From: Ascochyta rabiei
Taxonomy: Eukaryota; Ascomycota; Dothideomycetes; Pleosporales; Didymellaceae
NCBI RefSeq assembly: GCF_004011695.2
Contig: NC_082413.1
Coordinates: forward strand, 1,657,001 to 1,721,000
Length of the DNA: 64,000 nt
Reading direction: 5' to 3'
Part shown: positions 10,792 through 22,285 of the stretch, one piece after another
Position numbering within the stretch: the stretch's first letter is position 1
How the letters are laid out: each line of letters begins with the position of its first letter
Notes under the pieces: model-generated
The model's input: only the letters and a program-made list of their open reading frames with translations
What the model was told of the DNA's origin: nothing
Databases searched by the model: none
Translations under genes and position numbers: made by a program

Positions 10792-12381
10792 TGTGAATGC
10801 GAATGCGGGTACAGAGGAAGAATGGAAATGTGATCGCAGCTGGAGTGACACTTGGTGACGGGCAAAGTCTTGGGTCAAGAAAGCTGGGCTTGATCTCCCA
10901 ACCACGGGGTCTGGGGCTTCTTTAATAGCGCGACAATATTCCACACTGACGACGTCGCTCACCCTCAGTCTGGATGGGGACCGGGAGGCAGCTGGGCCAG
11001 TGCGTGCTGATTGGGTAGAGGCCCGCGCACTCGTAGCGTCCGGCTCCCAGCTGACGAAAATAACGCGGAGAGGTGCACGAGGGCGCAAAAGACTCGGAAC
11101 AAGCGACCGGCAAAGGCCTATAGGAGCACGGCTGCTGCAGCAAGCAGCCCACGCAGCTGTGCGCCTGTACATGTCTCAGAGACGGTGTCTTGACATGCAC
11201 GCACGCGGTCGTAGGTAGCATTGTACTCTCTGTACAGTGCAACTTGTCCTCCCCGCAGCCCTTCGCAGCCAAGCACTCCCCAGCCTGCATGCATGACAAC
11301 CACAGGTACCGCATTGGCTCAGGCTGTCAGGAGCCTTGGGCGCGTCTGGCCGCCCCCAGACGGTTCTACCCCACAACAAGCCTTGCGTCACATAAAAACC
11401 GACCGTCTGCTGCCGGAAACGGGGGACTACGCCACTTCGGGAGGGGGGTCAGTGCGTCATGCTTTCATTGGGTGCACCCACAAATGACCAGCAATGCGCG
11501 ATTGCTAATGGAATGGAAGAAAACGCGCCCCTCGTGATGTCCCCTTGAGGTCTTGAAGCGCTGGCGAAACTATCGTGGAGCCACGGTGAAGTTGGGCAAC
11601 CTTGCGTGCTGGCAAGCCGCGGCAATACCGCCGAAACGCTGCCAAACACCCTCATGCACAATCACGATAGTCGATAGGGCTGGCGCACAGCGAAGCGGTG
11701 CAGATAGCAGCTGTTCCGATTCCAGTTCGTGGGCCAGAACATCCGTGCTTGAACTGTGGATCAGCACCATCCAAAGAAAAACAGCTTACTCGGGTGGGCG
11801 GCTGTAGCAGACACTGCTCTCGTCATGGGGATCGGAACTATTTGAGGCATTTCGTCCAACAGTGCAACGGCGGCCTTGCCGGGGCGCGAGGAGTGGCCTG
11901 GCTTCAGCCGAGATGTGGTTGCTTGATGATGCCCCGGCTAGTTCGAGAAATGCCGCACGCGTGCGTCCTGTGCGATTCGTGAAGATGCAGGTTGTGACAG
12001 CTGCGGTACGTTCCCGTCACGTCAGAGCGCACAGCCGTTTGAGCCGCACGCCTTGGACAGAAGACAACCTTGAGGACTCCACCGGGACTTCCTTCTGGTA
12101 GTAATACCGCTTCATTCATGCTCTGTTAGACGTAACGATTACTATCTGTGCGCGTGGAAAGCTCTGCAAAGCCACCAGTCACGCCCTACCTCCACCACAA
12201 TACACCAGACTCACGACCCTCGGAGACATGTTTCGGAAAAGGTATTTCGCGGGGAATACAAAAAGCGGATAGGAATGCACCCAAGCCCAATTGGGCGGGC
12301 ATACCCAAGGCTCGGCCGCGGGGATACGATTTCACCCGAATGCAGGAACACGATTACGCTACACAATACACCGAGCTCTAC
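10792..12381. other. 1.6-kb spacer between convergent-tail and head genes, no gene seen
   Basis: Promoter side of the carboxykinase gene and 3' side of the ABC transporter. Many short overlapping frames occur on both strands because stop codons are rare in this GC-rich stretch, but none has splice sites or recognisable sequence. No tRNA or repeat noticed. Confidence 0.5.
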
Positions 12382-15300
12382 CTACGCAGCATCGCCATTC
12401 TGCGTCTTATTTTTCTTCGCCGCCTTCTCCTTTCTCGCCGAGGGCTTGAACACTGAAACAATCTGACGCATACCGCCGAGATACAGCCACGTGCAAATGA
12501 AGACGACTGCAAAGTTGAAGAAAATGTAGATCCACATGATGCCTTTCGTCTTGTTAGCGAGAAGCCCCTACGCAACAAAGTTTACACGTACCAAAATCGC
12601 GCCAGATATACCGTGGGAACACGTTGAAGCTGGCCGCAAATGCATCGCCGGTGGCGAACTGGCAGTATCCACATGTCCCGTCTGGCTGCGCTTCCACGTA
12701 CCCACCTGCCTGCTGCGCGAACTGCCCAGCATACGTCTGACAGTCTTGGCCGGGTGGGGGAGGAAAGATCGCCAGCTCGTTAGCGTCGCACCGGATCTCC
12801 TGGCCCTGGACTAGCAGCGCGAGGAAGCCTTCAAGAAGGTACTTAAAAGGCGTAAGCCAGTACATCCAGGCCTGCCAGAAGGTGGGTAGACCGGCGTAGG
12901 GAACGACTACACCGCAGAAAGACACGACTGTATGGTTTTAGCATGCTGCCCAGAGCGTGTAGAGGAAAGAGATAGACTTACTGAAAGTGAAGAACAGCGG
13001 CACGAGCAGCGAAGCAAGCAGCTCGTTGGGAGCGAAAGCTGCAATGGCCTGACCAAAGCCAAGGTAAAACATTTCGAAAAGCGTAACAAAGAGCCAGGTA
13101 CTCGCTGCTGTGTAGGTATCACGGGGGAACGCGGGCGGGAAATACCAACAGCACCAGTAGATTGTACCAGCAACGATGCGGTACGGAATCTCACTGAGAA
13201 TGGCCCCCCAAACCCATGCAGTCCACGAGTAAATCTTCGCGTTGCCCTCTCTCGACTCGTAAATCGATCGAATGTTGATGAAACGCGGCTGTAGTTGCTG
13301 GATCAGAGGCGGCGAGATGGTCAGGGTCATGAAGATCGAGAACAATCGGGACTGCATGTCAACTTGTGATTGTCCCAGATTCCAGAAAGTGAACCCGTTG
13401 AACAGGCCAGTGATGATGTGGAGCGTGACAATACCAAGGACATAGTCGGGGTCTCTCCACATCGCCACGAAATTGCGCTGCACAACGGCTAGCCACTGTG
13501 TCATGTAGGGCATGGCGTATGCTCTGTCGTCTTTGGCTTCGTTGTTCTTTGAAGCAGACTTCCGGTTCGCAGCGATGTCCTGGATCTCCTTGCCGAGCTT
13601 CTGGTTCTCCTCGGATTTGGCCCATACATCACCCCAATCCTGGCCCTTATAATCGGGATTGCCGGCACCTATCGCTTCAAGCATGTATTCGGCAGGATTC
13701 TCCTGTGGTGGACACTTCTTGGCCCCGTTGTGCTCGAGGTACTTGAGGAGCTTTTCCGAGTCGTGACCTAGATCGCCAAAATAGACTGTACGACCTCCAG
13801 ACTTCAGCAGAAGAAGTTGGTCGAAATGTTCGAAAAGAACTGCACTCGGTTGATGAATGGTGCAGAGGATAGCCTGGCCAGCGTCGGCAAGCTTGCGCAG
13901 GAAGCGGACGATGTTGAAAGCAGCACCCGAGTCGAGTCCAGATGTCGGCTCGTCAAGGAACATGAGCAGTTCTGGTTTGCTGGCAAGTTCAACGCCGATG
14001 GTCAGCCTCTTACGCTGCTCCTGGTTTAGTCCAGATCCAGTTGTGCCGATGGCAGCGCCTGCAATGTCTCGCATCTCAAGCAGGTCGATAATGGTCTCAA
14101 CGTAATCATACTTTTCTTGTATGGGGGTATCTTTCGGCTGACGTAGGCGTGCAGAAAAGCGCAAAGCCTCGCGCACTGTGCTTGTCGACTCGTGAATATC
14201 CATTTGCTCAGCGAAACCAGTCGACCGTTGGAATGAAGAAGGTAGAGGTTTGCCGTCGACGAGAAAGTCTCCATGTACCACACCGAAGCGAATACGCTGC
14301 GCCAGAGTATTTAGTAGAGTCGTCTTTCCAGCGCCAGAGGCACCCATCAGAGCTGTTAACTTTCCGGGCTTGACGTATCCTTGCACATCCTTGAGTAGGG
14401 TGCGTTCTCCCTTCTCATACGGGATAGTGTAGGTGATGTTCTGGAACGTGAAGATGGTTTCATTCTTTGCAACGCCACCCAGCCTGTCGTCAGAGTCCTG
14501 ACTACCTTCAGCCTTCTCGTTGACTGCAGCAGTCTTGATCTTCCCAGACTCTTCGTCGTTTGGCTTCTGAGTCTCCATGTCCTTTTCGACGGATTTGGGC
14601 ACTTGACCACGCTTGAAAATGGTAACCGCGCCGCCGCCTTTGTTGGGCTTCTGGCTCTCCATACCAATTGCTGTGAGACAAACAAAAAAGATGAACATGC
14701 CTGTGATGATGCCGAAGTTACGCCACAGATGGCTGCGCGAATAACCAAAAGCGGCTTCGGCGTAGTCTGCACCGGCTACAGTCAGTGAACCCGGTCTGCT
14801 ACCTAGAATCGCGCAAGACTGGTATTGCTCCTGTGCACCGGGCACTTGTGGGGCGATGTATGGTGGCGTGCACTGAATTTCGAGGTTGTAGAATTCGTTG
14901 ACCAAGAGGCCTTCGAATCCGTATTGAATAGGGTTAATCCATCGTAACCAACTGAACCAAGGATGCATCTTGCTCGGAGGTATCAAATAGCCGGTATACA
15001 CAACAAGCGCTTGGATGGCGACACCAGTAATACGTGTAGCAATGTCGAGAGATCCTACCAGGGATCCAATGGCTCGGAAGAATGCATACATGGTCATGGT
15101 GATGATCCAAAGGAACAACAGCGAGATGAAAAACTGTGATGCTGTGCGTTGCAGGCTGGCCATAAAGTAGACCACTAAATCGAAGATGACGACCTGGACA
15201 AGGACGAGAGGAACGTCGACGACAGTCTGAGCAATCGCATACGCGGCAGGGCGATAGAAAGAGAAGCTCTTGTGCTTCAGCAGAATCGGTCGACTTTCAA

Positions 15301-17296
15301 AGGCAGAAGTCAACTCAGCCAGAGCAAGAAGTGCATTGAACAGCAGCATGAAGAAGATCACACCACCACGAGGGAAGACACCTGCAGCAGTGTTCGGCAG
15401 ATTGAAGAACAAGGATCCAACGATCAGAGCCTGAAAAAAGATGCCTCCCCACTTGCCACCCAAAGATTGTGGGTCACCAATCATGACCAAGAACTGGCGC
15501 TTAGTACAAGCCATGACTTGCTTGTGGAAGGGCAACGTGAAGTTCTTCTTCTTCGTTGCTTTGGTTGCAGCAGCACGACGGTCCTCCATCATACGCTGGG
15601 TCTCCTTTTCGAACTCCTCTATCTCGGCAAGGTTGTCCTGGTGTTGTTGGCTGTCGAAGAAAGCCTTGCCAAACTGGGCGCCAGTTCGAGGAATACGGTC
15701 TTCGTAGCCGTCCTTGATGTGACGCTCATGATCGTCGGTGACTGACGTCAAGAAATCAGCAGTCGTCCAGCGGTCTGGTTGATGGAACCCTAGGTCCTTG
15801 AAGTATTCCGCAGCACGATCAGAAGGACCAAAGTAACAACATCGGCCCTCATGGATCAAGAGGACCTTGTCAAATAGGTCGTACAGCGACTCGCCAGCCT
15901 GGTACAAAGCAACACTCGTGGAGATATTGGCCATGTTGGTGAGTGATCGCAGACTCTGTACATATTCCAGGGCTGTGGAGGCGTCCAGTCCACGGGTAGA
16001 GTTGTCCCACGATTGTGCGGATGCCTTCGTGATCATAGCCTCCGCGATGGAAACGCGCTTCTTCTCACCACCAGATACGCCACGGACGAACTCGTTACCG
16101 ACCTTGGTGTCCATTGTATGCTCGATCCAGAACAGTTTGGTAACGACACGGAGGAACTCCTTGACGTAATCCGCTCGCGATTCTCCCTCTTTTCGAGAAT
16201 CTTTGCCTGGTGTGCGGGTTTTCAGCGCAAATTTGATCGTATCTTTGACTTTCAGGGTGGCATAGTGGAGGTCATCTTCTGGGTTGTAGAGCACCTCGCT
16301 CCTGTACTTCTTAGCCATCTCGTCAGCATCAGTTCCACCATACTTGACTTGGCCAGTAATCTCTTCATAACCAAACCGTTGGTTACCAAGCATCTTCAGG
16401 AATGTACTGCATCCACTACCAGGCCGTCCTAGAACGAGAAGCATCTCTCCTGGCTTGATGCATCCCGAGAAATCGTCAATCAGTGTGCGAACGGGTGGCT
16501 TTCCAGCAGCTGCTTTAGGTCCACGAGTTACAAGGTTTTTGATGAGCCGTACAGGATTCATGAAGAAATCACCAACCGAGGGCTGCAGCGCGGCCCCAAG
16601 GCCCTGACCTTTGACGGTAAGGTTCTTGAACACTACACCAACATGACGTGTCTTTTCTTCTTCTGATGCTTCCTGACGTGTGTGCCCAAACATTCTTGAC
16701 ATCAGCTTGTTGATCTCATCTTGCTCCTCATCGGCGCTCGATGCAGTAGCTCGTGTATCTCTTCGCCCCAGGCCATTGCTCTGGCTGGTCCTTCTTCTTG
16801 ACAGAAAACGGAAAACGTCCTCTTCAGTCATCGGCTTAGACTGCGTTGACTGTAACGTAGGCCTCGTGACTGACGAAGCTGGCTTGATTGCCGCATAATC
16901 TCCAGGTTCTTCGTGTTCCGAGTCTGAGGAAGAGTCGCTGTGTACAAGATCAGGAACTATCTGTTCTTCGCGCTCCGCCTTCGGCTCCTTCAAAGTTTCT
17001 TCGCTGGATTCGAGAACGCGATTGTCGACAGCATCCGGCGATGGAAATGCTGTACCATTGCTTGATGCTGAGAACAGACCAGATCCTCGTCCACCGTAAT
17101 AACTTGCGCTTGAGGTGTGGAGCGCATTATTGATAAAGGTCCCACCGTTAGCGGTTTCGTGGTGGGTACTGGGTGCCGCTGGAGTCGCAGAATGTGTGCC
17201 AATATGTGAGGGTGGTTGACGTGGCTCTACCGGTGTGTCTACAGAGCGTTCAAGAGTATGAGACCCAGCCGGTGTTGGTGGCTCATTAGATGTCAT
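12382..17296 (-). CDS. PDR-type (ABC-G) multidrug ABC transporter
   Basis: Full-size pleiotropic drug resistance pump of the plasma membrane, expected to export fungicides, plant defence compounds or secondary metabolites. Exons 12982-17296, 12592-12927 and 12382-12542 join in frame to 1603 residues, (NBD-TMD)x2. NBD1 has the PDR-specific degenerate Walker A GRPGSGCST (about residue 290), signature VSGGEKKR and Walker B region ending in STRGLDAST. NBD2 has canonical Walker A GASGAGKTT (about residue 985), degenerate signature LNQEQRKRLTIG and Walker B LLMFLDEPTSGLD. This asymmetry is typical of the family. The last exon codes for the final membrane helix (WIYIFFNFAVVFICTWLYL) and a Lys-rich tail. 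The N-terminal 200 residues are low-complexity and acidic. Substrate cannot be read from sequence. Confidence 0.95.
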
Positions 17297-19419
17297 CTTA
17301 GGGCTCAGGTGTCCCTGCGGTTATCAGATCCCAAAATCTTGAAGTCCGCTGGAGATAATACCGGTACAGGGACGAGCGATCGTTTCACTGGCCAATCGGT
17401 GTGGGTTGTTAGTAGATGAGACAGCGGGCCCTGTGAACGATGGTGTAAAGGTGATTAAGATTCCGAGATGTCTACAGGTAGCGAGGATCCCGACCAAGTT
17501 GTTTATTAAAGCGTACAAAGTCACATTCGAGAAGCACCCCTGCGCGTACCAACACGCTGCTGCCGCCATTTTGGACGCGTTTAGTTTGTTGCATTGTTTA
17601 GAATTGGGAAGTGGTGTCGTCATAGTCGCGTTGTTGCATGCAGTGTCGGTGCTTGACCTTCGCGTCGGTGCTTGTAAAGACCGACAACCTAGATGCAGCC
17701 CCCCAATCTTCGATCGATTGGCTTTCTCGTCCCTTCAGCCTCAATGCTTGTCTCCGCATTCAGGCAAAGACAGACGTCTCACGGGTTGCAGAGGCCCCGG
17801 AGTCCTTTAACCGAAGACATGGCACCCTCTCACTCGCCCAGTTCCCCATCCACGAATCGCGATCTCGACATTGCCCAGAAGTGAGATGTGATCCTCACAG
17901 GGATGCACGATAGGGATGACGATGCCAATGCTTGTCTTTAATCCTACTGTGCGCCTCCTATGAAGACGTCATCAACAATGCGTGTCATTGCCAAGTACTC
18001 CGCGGTAAACCAACTCTTCCCAGTTTTCCTCGTCGATGTTAAGTCTTGAGCCTTCACGTTTTCCGAGATTCTGCAAACGTCTATGTCTTGACCCTGTAGT
18101 CGCAATTACGATGCGTACCTCCGCGTTTGGCGCTCGAAAACTCAGACATTAATCTGTTCAATGGTGGTACAAAGACGCATCAGCAACAACCTGTCTTGAA
18201 AGCCACAGTACGCCCGCAAAGCAAGGACCATTTGAAAAAAAGCCAACCACAGATAGTACGCTAGGGTCCACAGGTAGCATATGTCACATAATGAAAGTGG
18301 AGCTTAATCACAAGGTAGAAATAGTAAACGTCACTTCACACGAATACAGTATAGAATGCAACTGCGGATAAAGCGTGTCGTAGACGCCAACACATTGAGA
18401 TGCGGCTCTGGCAGAGCGATGGTGTGTTCTGAAACGGTGGTGGCATTCGTGTGCAAACCATGGACATGGTAGGGGAGCACGGCTGATGATAGTGCTGGGT
18501 GAAATGAGAAACGATTTATGTGTGTATTGATGCTGAAGTGCAAGTCAAGGTCGACGCAAATTTTGGCAACGCCAAAACCACTTTAACTGCGGACTTCAGC
18601 TGCGCTCTCGCTCAGTCTCACCATGACTCAGTCTTATATGCTACCCCGTTCATGCCCCGGTCGCTGTTCCAATGTTCCAAACCCCTTCCATTGGTCAAGC
18701 GTCCTCACCACCCCACCTCGAAAGCCAGCCACGCCACAAGGAAAGCGTGATGGTAATTAAAAAATGGCAAAAAGAATATCGTCAGCTAAGGAATTCGAAA
18801 ACCCTAGTCAAATTTTGCTGTTACCTTCAATGCTTAGCTGTTGCCAATCTTCCTTCAACTCATATTCATCTCTTTTTAATCTTGTCAATGCTTGTCTTGA
18901 TATGCTGCCGTTACTTCTTTGCGTCCAGTAGGGGCGATAGCAGGCAGATTAACGGTGTGTTGGACACCGAATTATTCAGTGTCCTGAAAGCCGACGGTGC
19001 TCCATAGGGACTGAGAGTGGGTTATGCAAATGGCTACGTAGAGCGGCATCGCTCCACTAAGTCCAGAACAATGTTGACTTGCGACCAGTAATGTTGCACG
19101 TCTGACCCTCTCAGTGCACGTTGGAAATTTTCTTTCTTAGTATTGATCGCGTTGCCTATATCTTATTGTTGATGCTTTGCAACGACAAAACGTGCTTTTG
19201 CGAACGTCGAAGTTCTGGTAGAGAGCACGCACTTCAGATATCAAATACAGTGACAAGACAGCGCGTTGCGCGGGAAGCATGGCACAGATGTTGATGTAGG
19301 TACGAATAGTCTGTGATGCTGTGATAGCACGTGTGGCCGAATGCTTGGCTCTAGCGCGCGGGACGTGCTTCGGAGAAAGAAAGAAAGAACAAAAAAAAGA
19401 TCCATTCAGATGTACGGGC
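17297..19419. other. 2.1-kb spacer without a recognised gene
   Basis: Upstream region of the ABC transporter gene followed by AT-richer DNA toward the tRNA. Short open frames only; none shows splice signals or family features. Confidence 0.5.
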
Positions 19420-19425
19420 AAAAAA
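19420..19425 (-). terminator. RNA polymerase III terminator of the tRNA gene
   Basis: Six A on the plus strand, i.e. T6 on the transcribed minus strand, starting 6 nt beyond the discriminator base of the tRNA. A second run (T8) lies at 19391-19398. Placement is what is expected for a Pol III gene. Confidence 0.8.
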
Positions 19426-19451
19426 GAATGTTGTCGGCTGAGGGATTCGAA

Positions 19452-19501
19452 CTTGTACATGTTAGTAATTGATATAATATAAGGTGATGAGTGAAACGTA
19501 C
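19452..19501 (-). other. Extra 50-nt GT-AG intron at the T-stem/T-loop border
   Basis: Starts GTACGT, has ACTAAC before position 41 and ends ACAAG. It separates GAGGG from TTCGAATCC, cutting the Pol III B-box, although the intron's own last bases recreate AGTTCGAATCC, a weaker B-box. It resembles the D-loop intron in length and in three shared motifs. Confidence 0.7.
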
Positions 19502-19524
19502 CCCTCGCAGGGAAACCCTATGAG

Positions 19525-19573
19525 AATGCTCAACCGCTAATGCGGATGAAGCTTAACAGCATTGCTGGTGTCG
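19525..19573 (-). other. Canonical anticodon-loop intron of tRNA-Leu(CAA)
   Basis: 49 nt directly after base 37. It contains TTGAG, able to pair with the CTCAA of the anticodon loop as in substrates of tRNA endonuclease. The exact 3' cut is uncertain by a base or two. Confidence 0.7.
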
Positions 19574-19595
19574 CTTGAGTCACACGCCATAACCA

Positions 19596-19645
19596 CTGGT
19601 GTGATGTTAGATCATGCTTGATATATGGAAGCGAGTGATGCTTAC
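19596..19645 (-). other. Extra 50-nt GT-AG intron in the tRNA D-loop
   Basis: Starts GTAAGC, has CTAAC at intron positions 36-40 and ends ACCAG, exactly like the spliceosomal introns of nearby protein genes (44-55 nt). It separates TGGCCGAG from TGG, cutting the Pol III A-box. Confidence 0.7.
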
Positions 19646-19947
19646 CTCGGCCAAACCGACTTTGATGAAATAAAGAAGTTTTATCCAATATAATATGGGT
19701 AGTAAATTAGACACTTGCGAAAGTGTGTGGATTCGTTTGCATGTGCCTCGATTCTAGCACGGCCGCCGTTTGGAAGTGGGGCATTCGCCTTGTATTGGCC
19801 AATCGGCCAATCCCACACATCAGAATTTTACACAATCGCATTGTTCATTCAAAGTTACACTAGTGCAATTTTGAAGTTCACCTGTCATTATAGCGATGTA
19901 CGAGGTATGTGATACCCATTCCGTCAGGACATATCGTGAACAGAATA

Positions 19948-21828
19948 TTAGAGTGGGACAGCAGCGCCATCACCCCTCAAATCGCTTCCACCGCTCCAGA
20001 CAGTCAACCCATCATCTGTATGCCTCCGAATGATCTGCCCGCGACCGAACATGCCTCGTCCGTACCCACTTAGCTGCTTGACATTATGACCCAGCGCTCT
20101 CAACTCCTCGACGACTTTGGCGTCGATGCCTTCCTCGAGGTATACTGTCGCGTCTGTCAGCTTGCCATCAGTGCTCGGCATACCGGCGCCAATGCAGAAG
20201 CGCGGCGAGTCAAGTGCCGCTTGCGGGTTCAGTTTGAAGACTTCCTGGTTCAGCAGGACCTGCACGTGACCCTGGGGTTGCATGAAGCCGCCCATGACGC
20301 CGTAGACAGAGTGCAAGCTACCGTCACTGTAAGTCGTAAGACCGGGGATGATGGTGTGGTACGGTCGCTTCCGGGGCGCGAGCTCGTTGGGGTGTCCCTT
20401 TGTGAGATTGAAGTTTGCACCGCGGTTCTGCAGAGTAAAGCCGCAGCCCTTGGGGATAATGGCAGTGCCAAAGCCGCCGTAGTTACTGTTGATGAACGAG
20501 ATTCCATTGCCTTCCTGGTCAGTGCAGCAGAAATATACGGTATCGCTTCGGAGGTGAGCCGGCGAGCCGTGGACTGGGGTCTCGGCGGCCTTCTTAGGAT
20601 CAAAGAGTTTGGCACGTTCAGCGAGGTACTCTTGCGAGATAAGCTCGGCAGATGGCACCTTGACAACATTCGGGTCGGTGACAAACCAGTGCGCATCTGC
20701 AAAGGCAATGCGGAGAGCGTCGATGGTGGCGTGGAGATGCTGGGCTGTGTTGTGGTCTTTCAGGCCCCACTTCGAGATCTTGCCTTGCTTTTCAAGCTCC
20801 TGGATGATACCAAGTGCCATCAGTGCGACGATGCCTTGGCCATTTGGAGGGTGTTCCCAAAGCTCGATGCCACCATTAGTAGACTCACCAACACCTTGGC
20901 CGGTATACTTGAGCGAAATAGGGTCTACAGGCTCAGAGCCAGTTTCCGCGTGATGCTTCAAATCGTCCAGGGTGAGGTAGCCGCCAAGATCGGACACAAC
21001 CTTTACAAGCTGCTCAGCGACTTCACCCTCGTAGAAGCCCTTCTTGCCATGCTTTGCAAGCAGTTTGAACGTGTTAGCAATGGTAGGGTTCTTCATGACT
21101 TCACCAGCCTTCGGCGCCCTACAGCCGTCCTTTGCTGATGAGTCCTTTTTCAGCATCTCATGTCCGTTTGGTGATGCTTTCCTGAGCGCTGATTCACTTT
21201 GCGCCCACTGTATTGAAATCAGCATATGCCGCACACGCGCATTTCAGGATGCTCACAAATGTGGCGGATAACTCAGAAACAGGGAAGCCGTTTTCAGCCA
21301 GGTCGATAGCTGGCGCAAGAATCTCTTCCAGGCTCACTTTGCCGCTGCCGAAGCGCTCGTGGCAATCGACCCAACCTGCGGCTGCACCAGGCACTGTCGC
21401 TGCGTGTACGCTGTCCATGGGGATCTCGCCGGTCTCGCCATCTTGGATCTTGAGGTCTTTCCTGATTCTGTCAAGTGTGACGGCTGCGCCAGAGCGTCCA
21501 GATCCGTTCATAGCGGACACCTTCTTGGTCTTGGCATCGTAAAAGAGACAGAACATGTCACCACCGATGCCAGTGGACCCAGGCTCAGTGACGTTGATAG
21601 CTGCTGCAACGGCCACTGCTGCGTCCTGTTCCTAATCAGCATACTATCGTTCACAGGGACAGCATTACGTCATACCGCGGCATTGCCGCCTTTCCGCAGG
21701 ATGTCGATGCCAGCAGCGGTTGCGAGAGGCTGAGTGCATGAGACGATTCCTTTCGTACTGTGTACAACGGAGCGGCGACTGGAAAAGTGCACAAACTGAG
21801 GTTCAGGGTGGGGGTAAACGGTGGCCAT
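19948..21828 (-). CDS. Gamma-glutamyltransferase family enzyme
   Basis: N-terminal-nucleophile hydrolase that self-cleaves and transfers or hydrolyses gamma-glutamyl groups (glutathione or related amides). Exons 21676-21828, 21257-21631 and 19948-21207 give 595 residues. Family marks: GGNAA and [15 protein letters not shown] near the N-terminus, [18 protein letters not shown], and the cleavage/nucleophile region [11 protein letters not shown], where the Thr of SDT is the expected nucleophile. SNYGGFG and [12 protein letters not shown] follow in the small subunit. The SDTVYF variant resembles the bacterial YwrD-type branch rather than classical GGT1/ECM38. There is no signal peptide, suggesting a cytosolic enzyme. 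An upstream in-frame Met (21906) exists; 21828 was chosen because the family homology begins soon after. Confidence 0.9.
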
Positions 21829-22285
21829 GGCTGGTCGATGTTCTCGTGTCAATGGGCGTGATATTTGCTTGCTCTCTTCGTATCTTGTGCACAAGCGATG
21901 ATTCAAACACTTCTATTGTGGTGCTTGATAGCAAATACGCGGGGTATGGGGATGGCATTCGCTCATGATATAGTCAACGGTTATACCCGGAGATACGCGA
22001 TGCCGTCGGGAAAAGGGCGAAGTGCCGATTTCGCTGGCAGCTCCTCCATGTTGCCTCGGATTGTCTGGCGTGGATCTGTGGTAGTGTCTGCCGCCGATTG
22101 AGGGATCGAATCCAAATTAGGAAGGTGGTCAGAAGTTGAAGTTGATGATGCCCGCCGCGCAACGAAAGTCAAACGCCATCACGTGCCAGCGCTCCTTCCG
22201 ATTGTGCTCGCGCGATTCGGAAAGCGCGTCTGATTGCGTCTGGTGCACGCATTTTTCCGTCACGCTTCCACGCCGAGAACACAGT
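21829..22285. promoter_or_regulatory. Shared 457-bp divergent promoter region
   Basis: Lies between the start codons of the glutamyltransferase gene (minus) and the mitochondrial release factor gene (plus), so both promoters must fit here. No specific binding site assigned. Confidence 0.55.

Larger units (their letters stand above)
19432..19660 (-). tRNA. tRNA-Leu(CAA) interrupted by three intervening sequences
   Basis: Read on the minus strand from 19660. Removing 19596-19645, 19525-19573 and 19452-19501 leaves 80 nt that fold as a complete class II tRNA. The 7-bp acceptor stem GTCGGTT/AGCCGAC has one G-U pair. The D-stem is GCC/GGC around GAGTGGTTAT. The anticodon stem TGTGA/TCATA carries loop CTCAAG-C with anticodon CAA (19575-19577). 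The variable arm is GGGTTTCCC plus TGC. The T-stem GAGGG/CCCTC is perfect around TTCGAAT, and discriminator A73 fits leucine. The middle insertion is at the canonical 37/38 site and holds TTGAG, complementary to the anticodon loop. The other two insertions are at 15/16 (D-loop) and 53/54 (T-stem/loop border), where eukaryotic nuclear tRNA introns are not expected. A T6 terminator follows. Splicing itself is inferred. Confidence 0.85.

Noticed and set aside
20086..21138. 350-codon open frame antisense to the glutamyltransferase gene
   Set aside because: It mirrors the real coding exon, has no family resemblance, and arises from the codon bias of the true gene.
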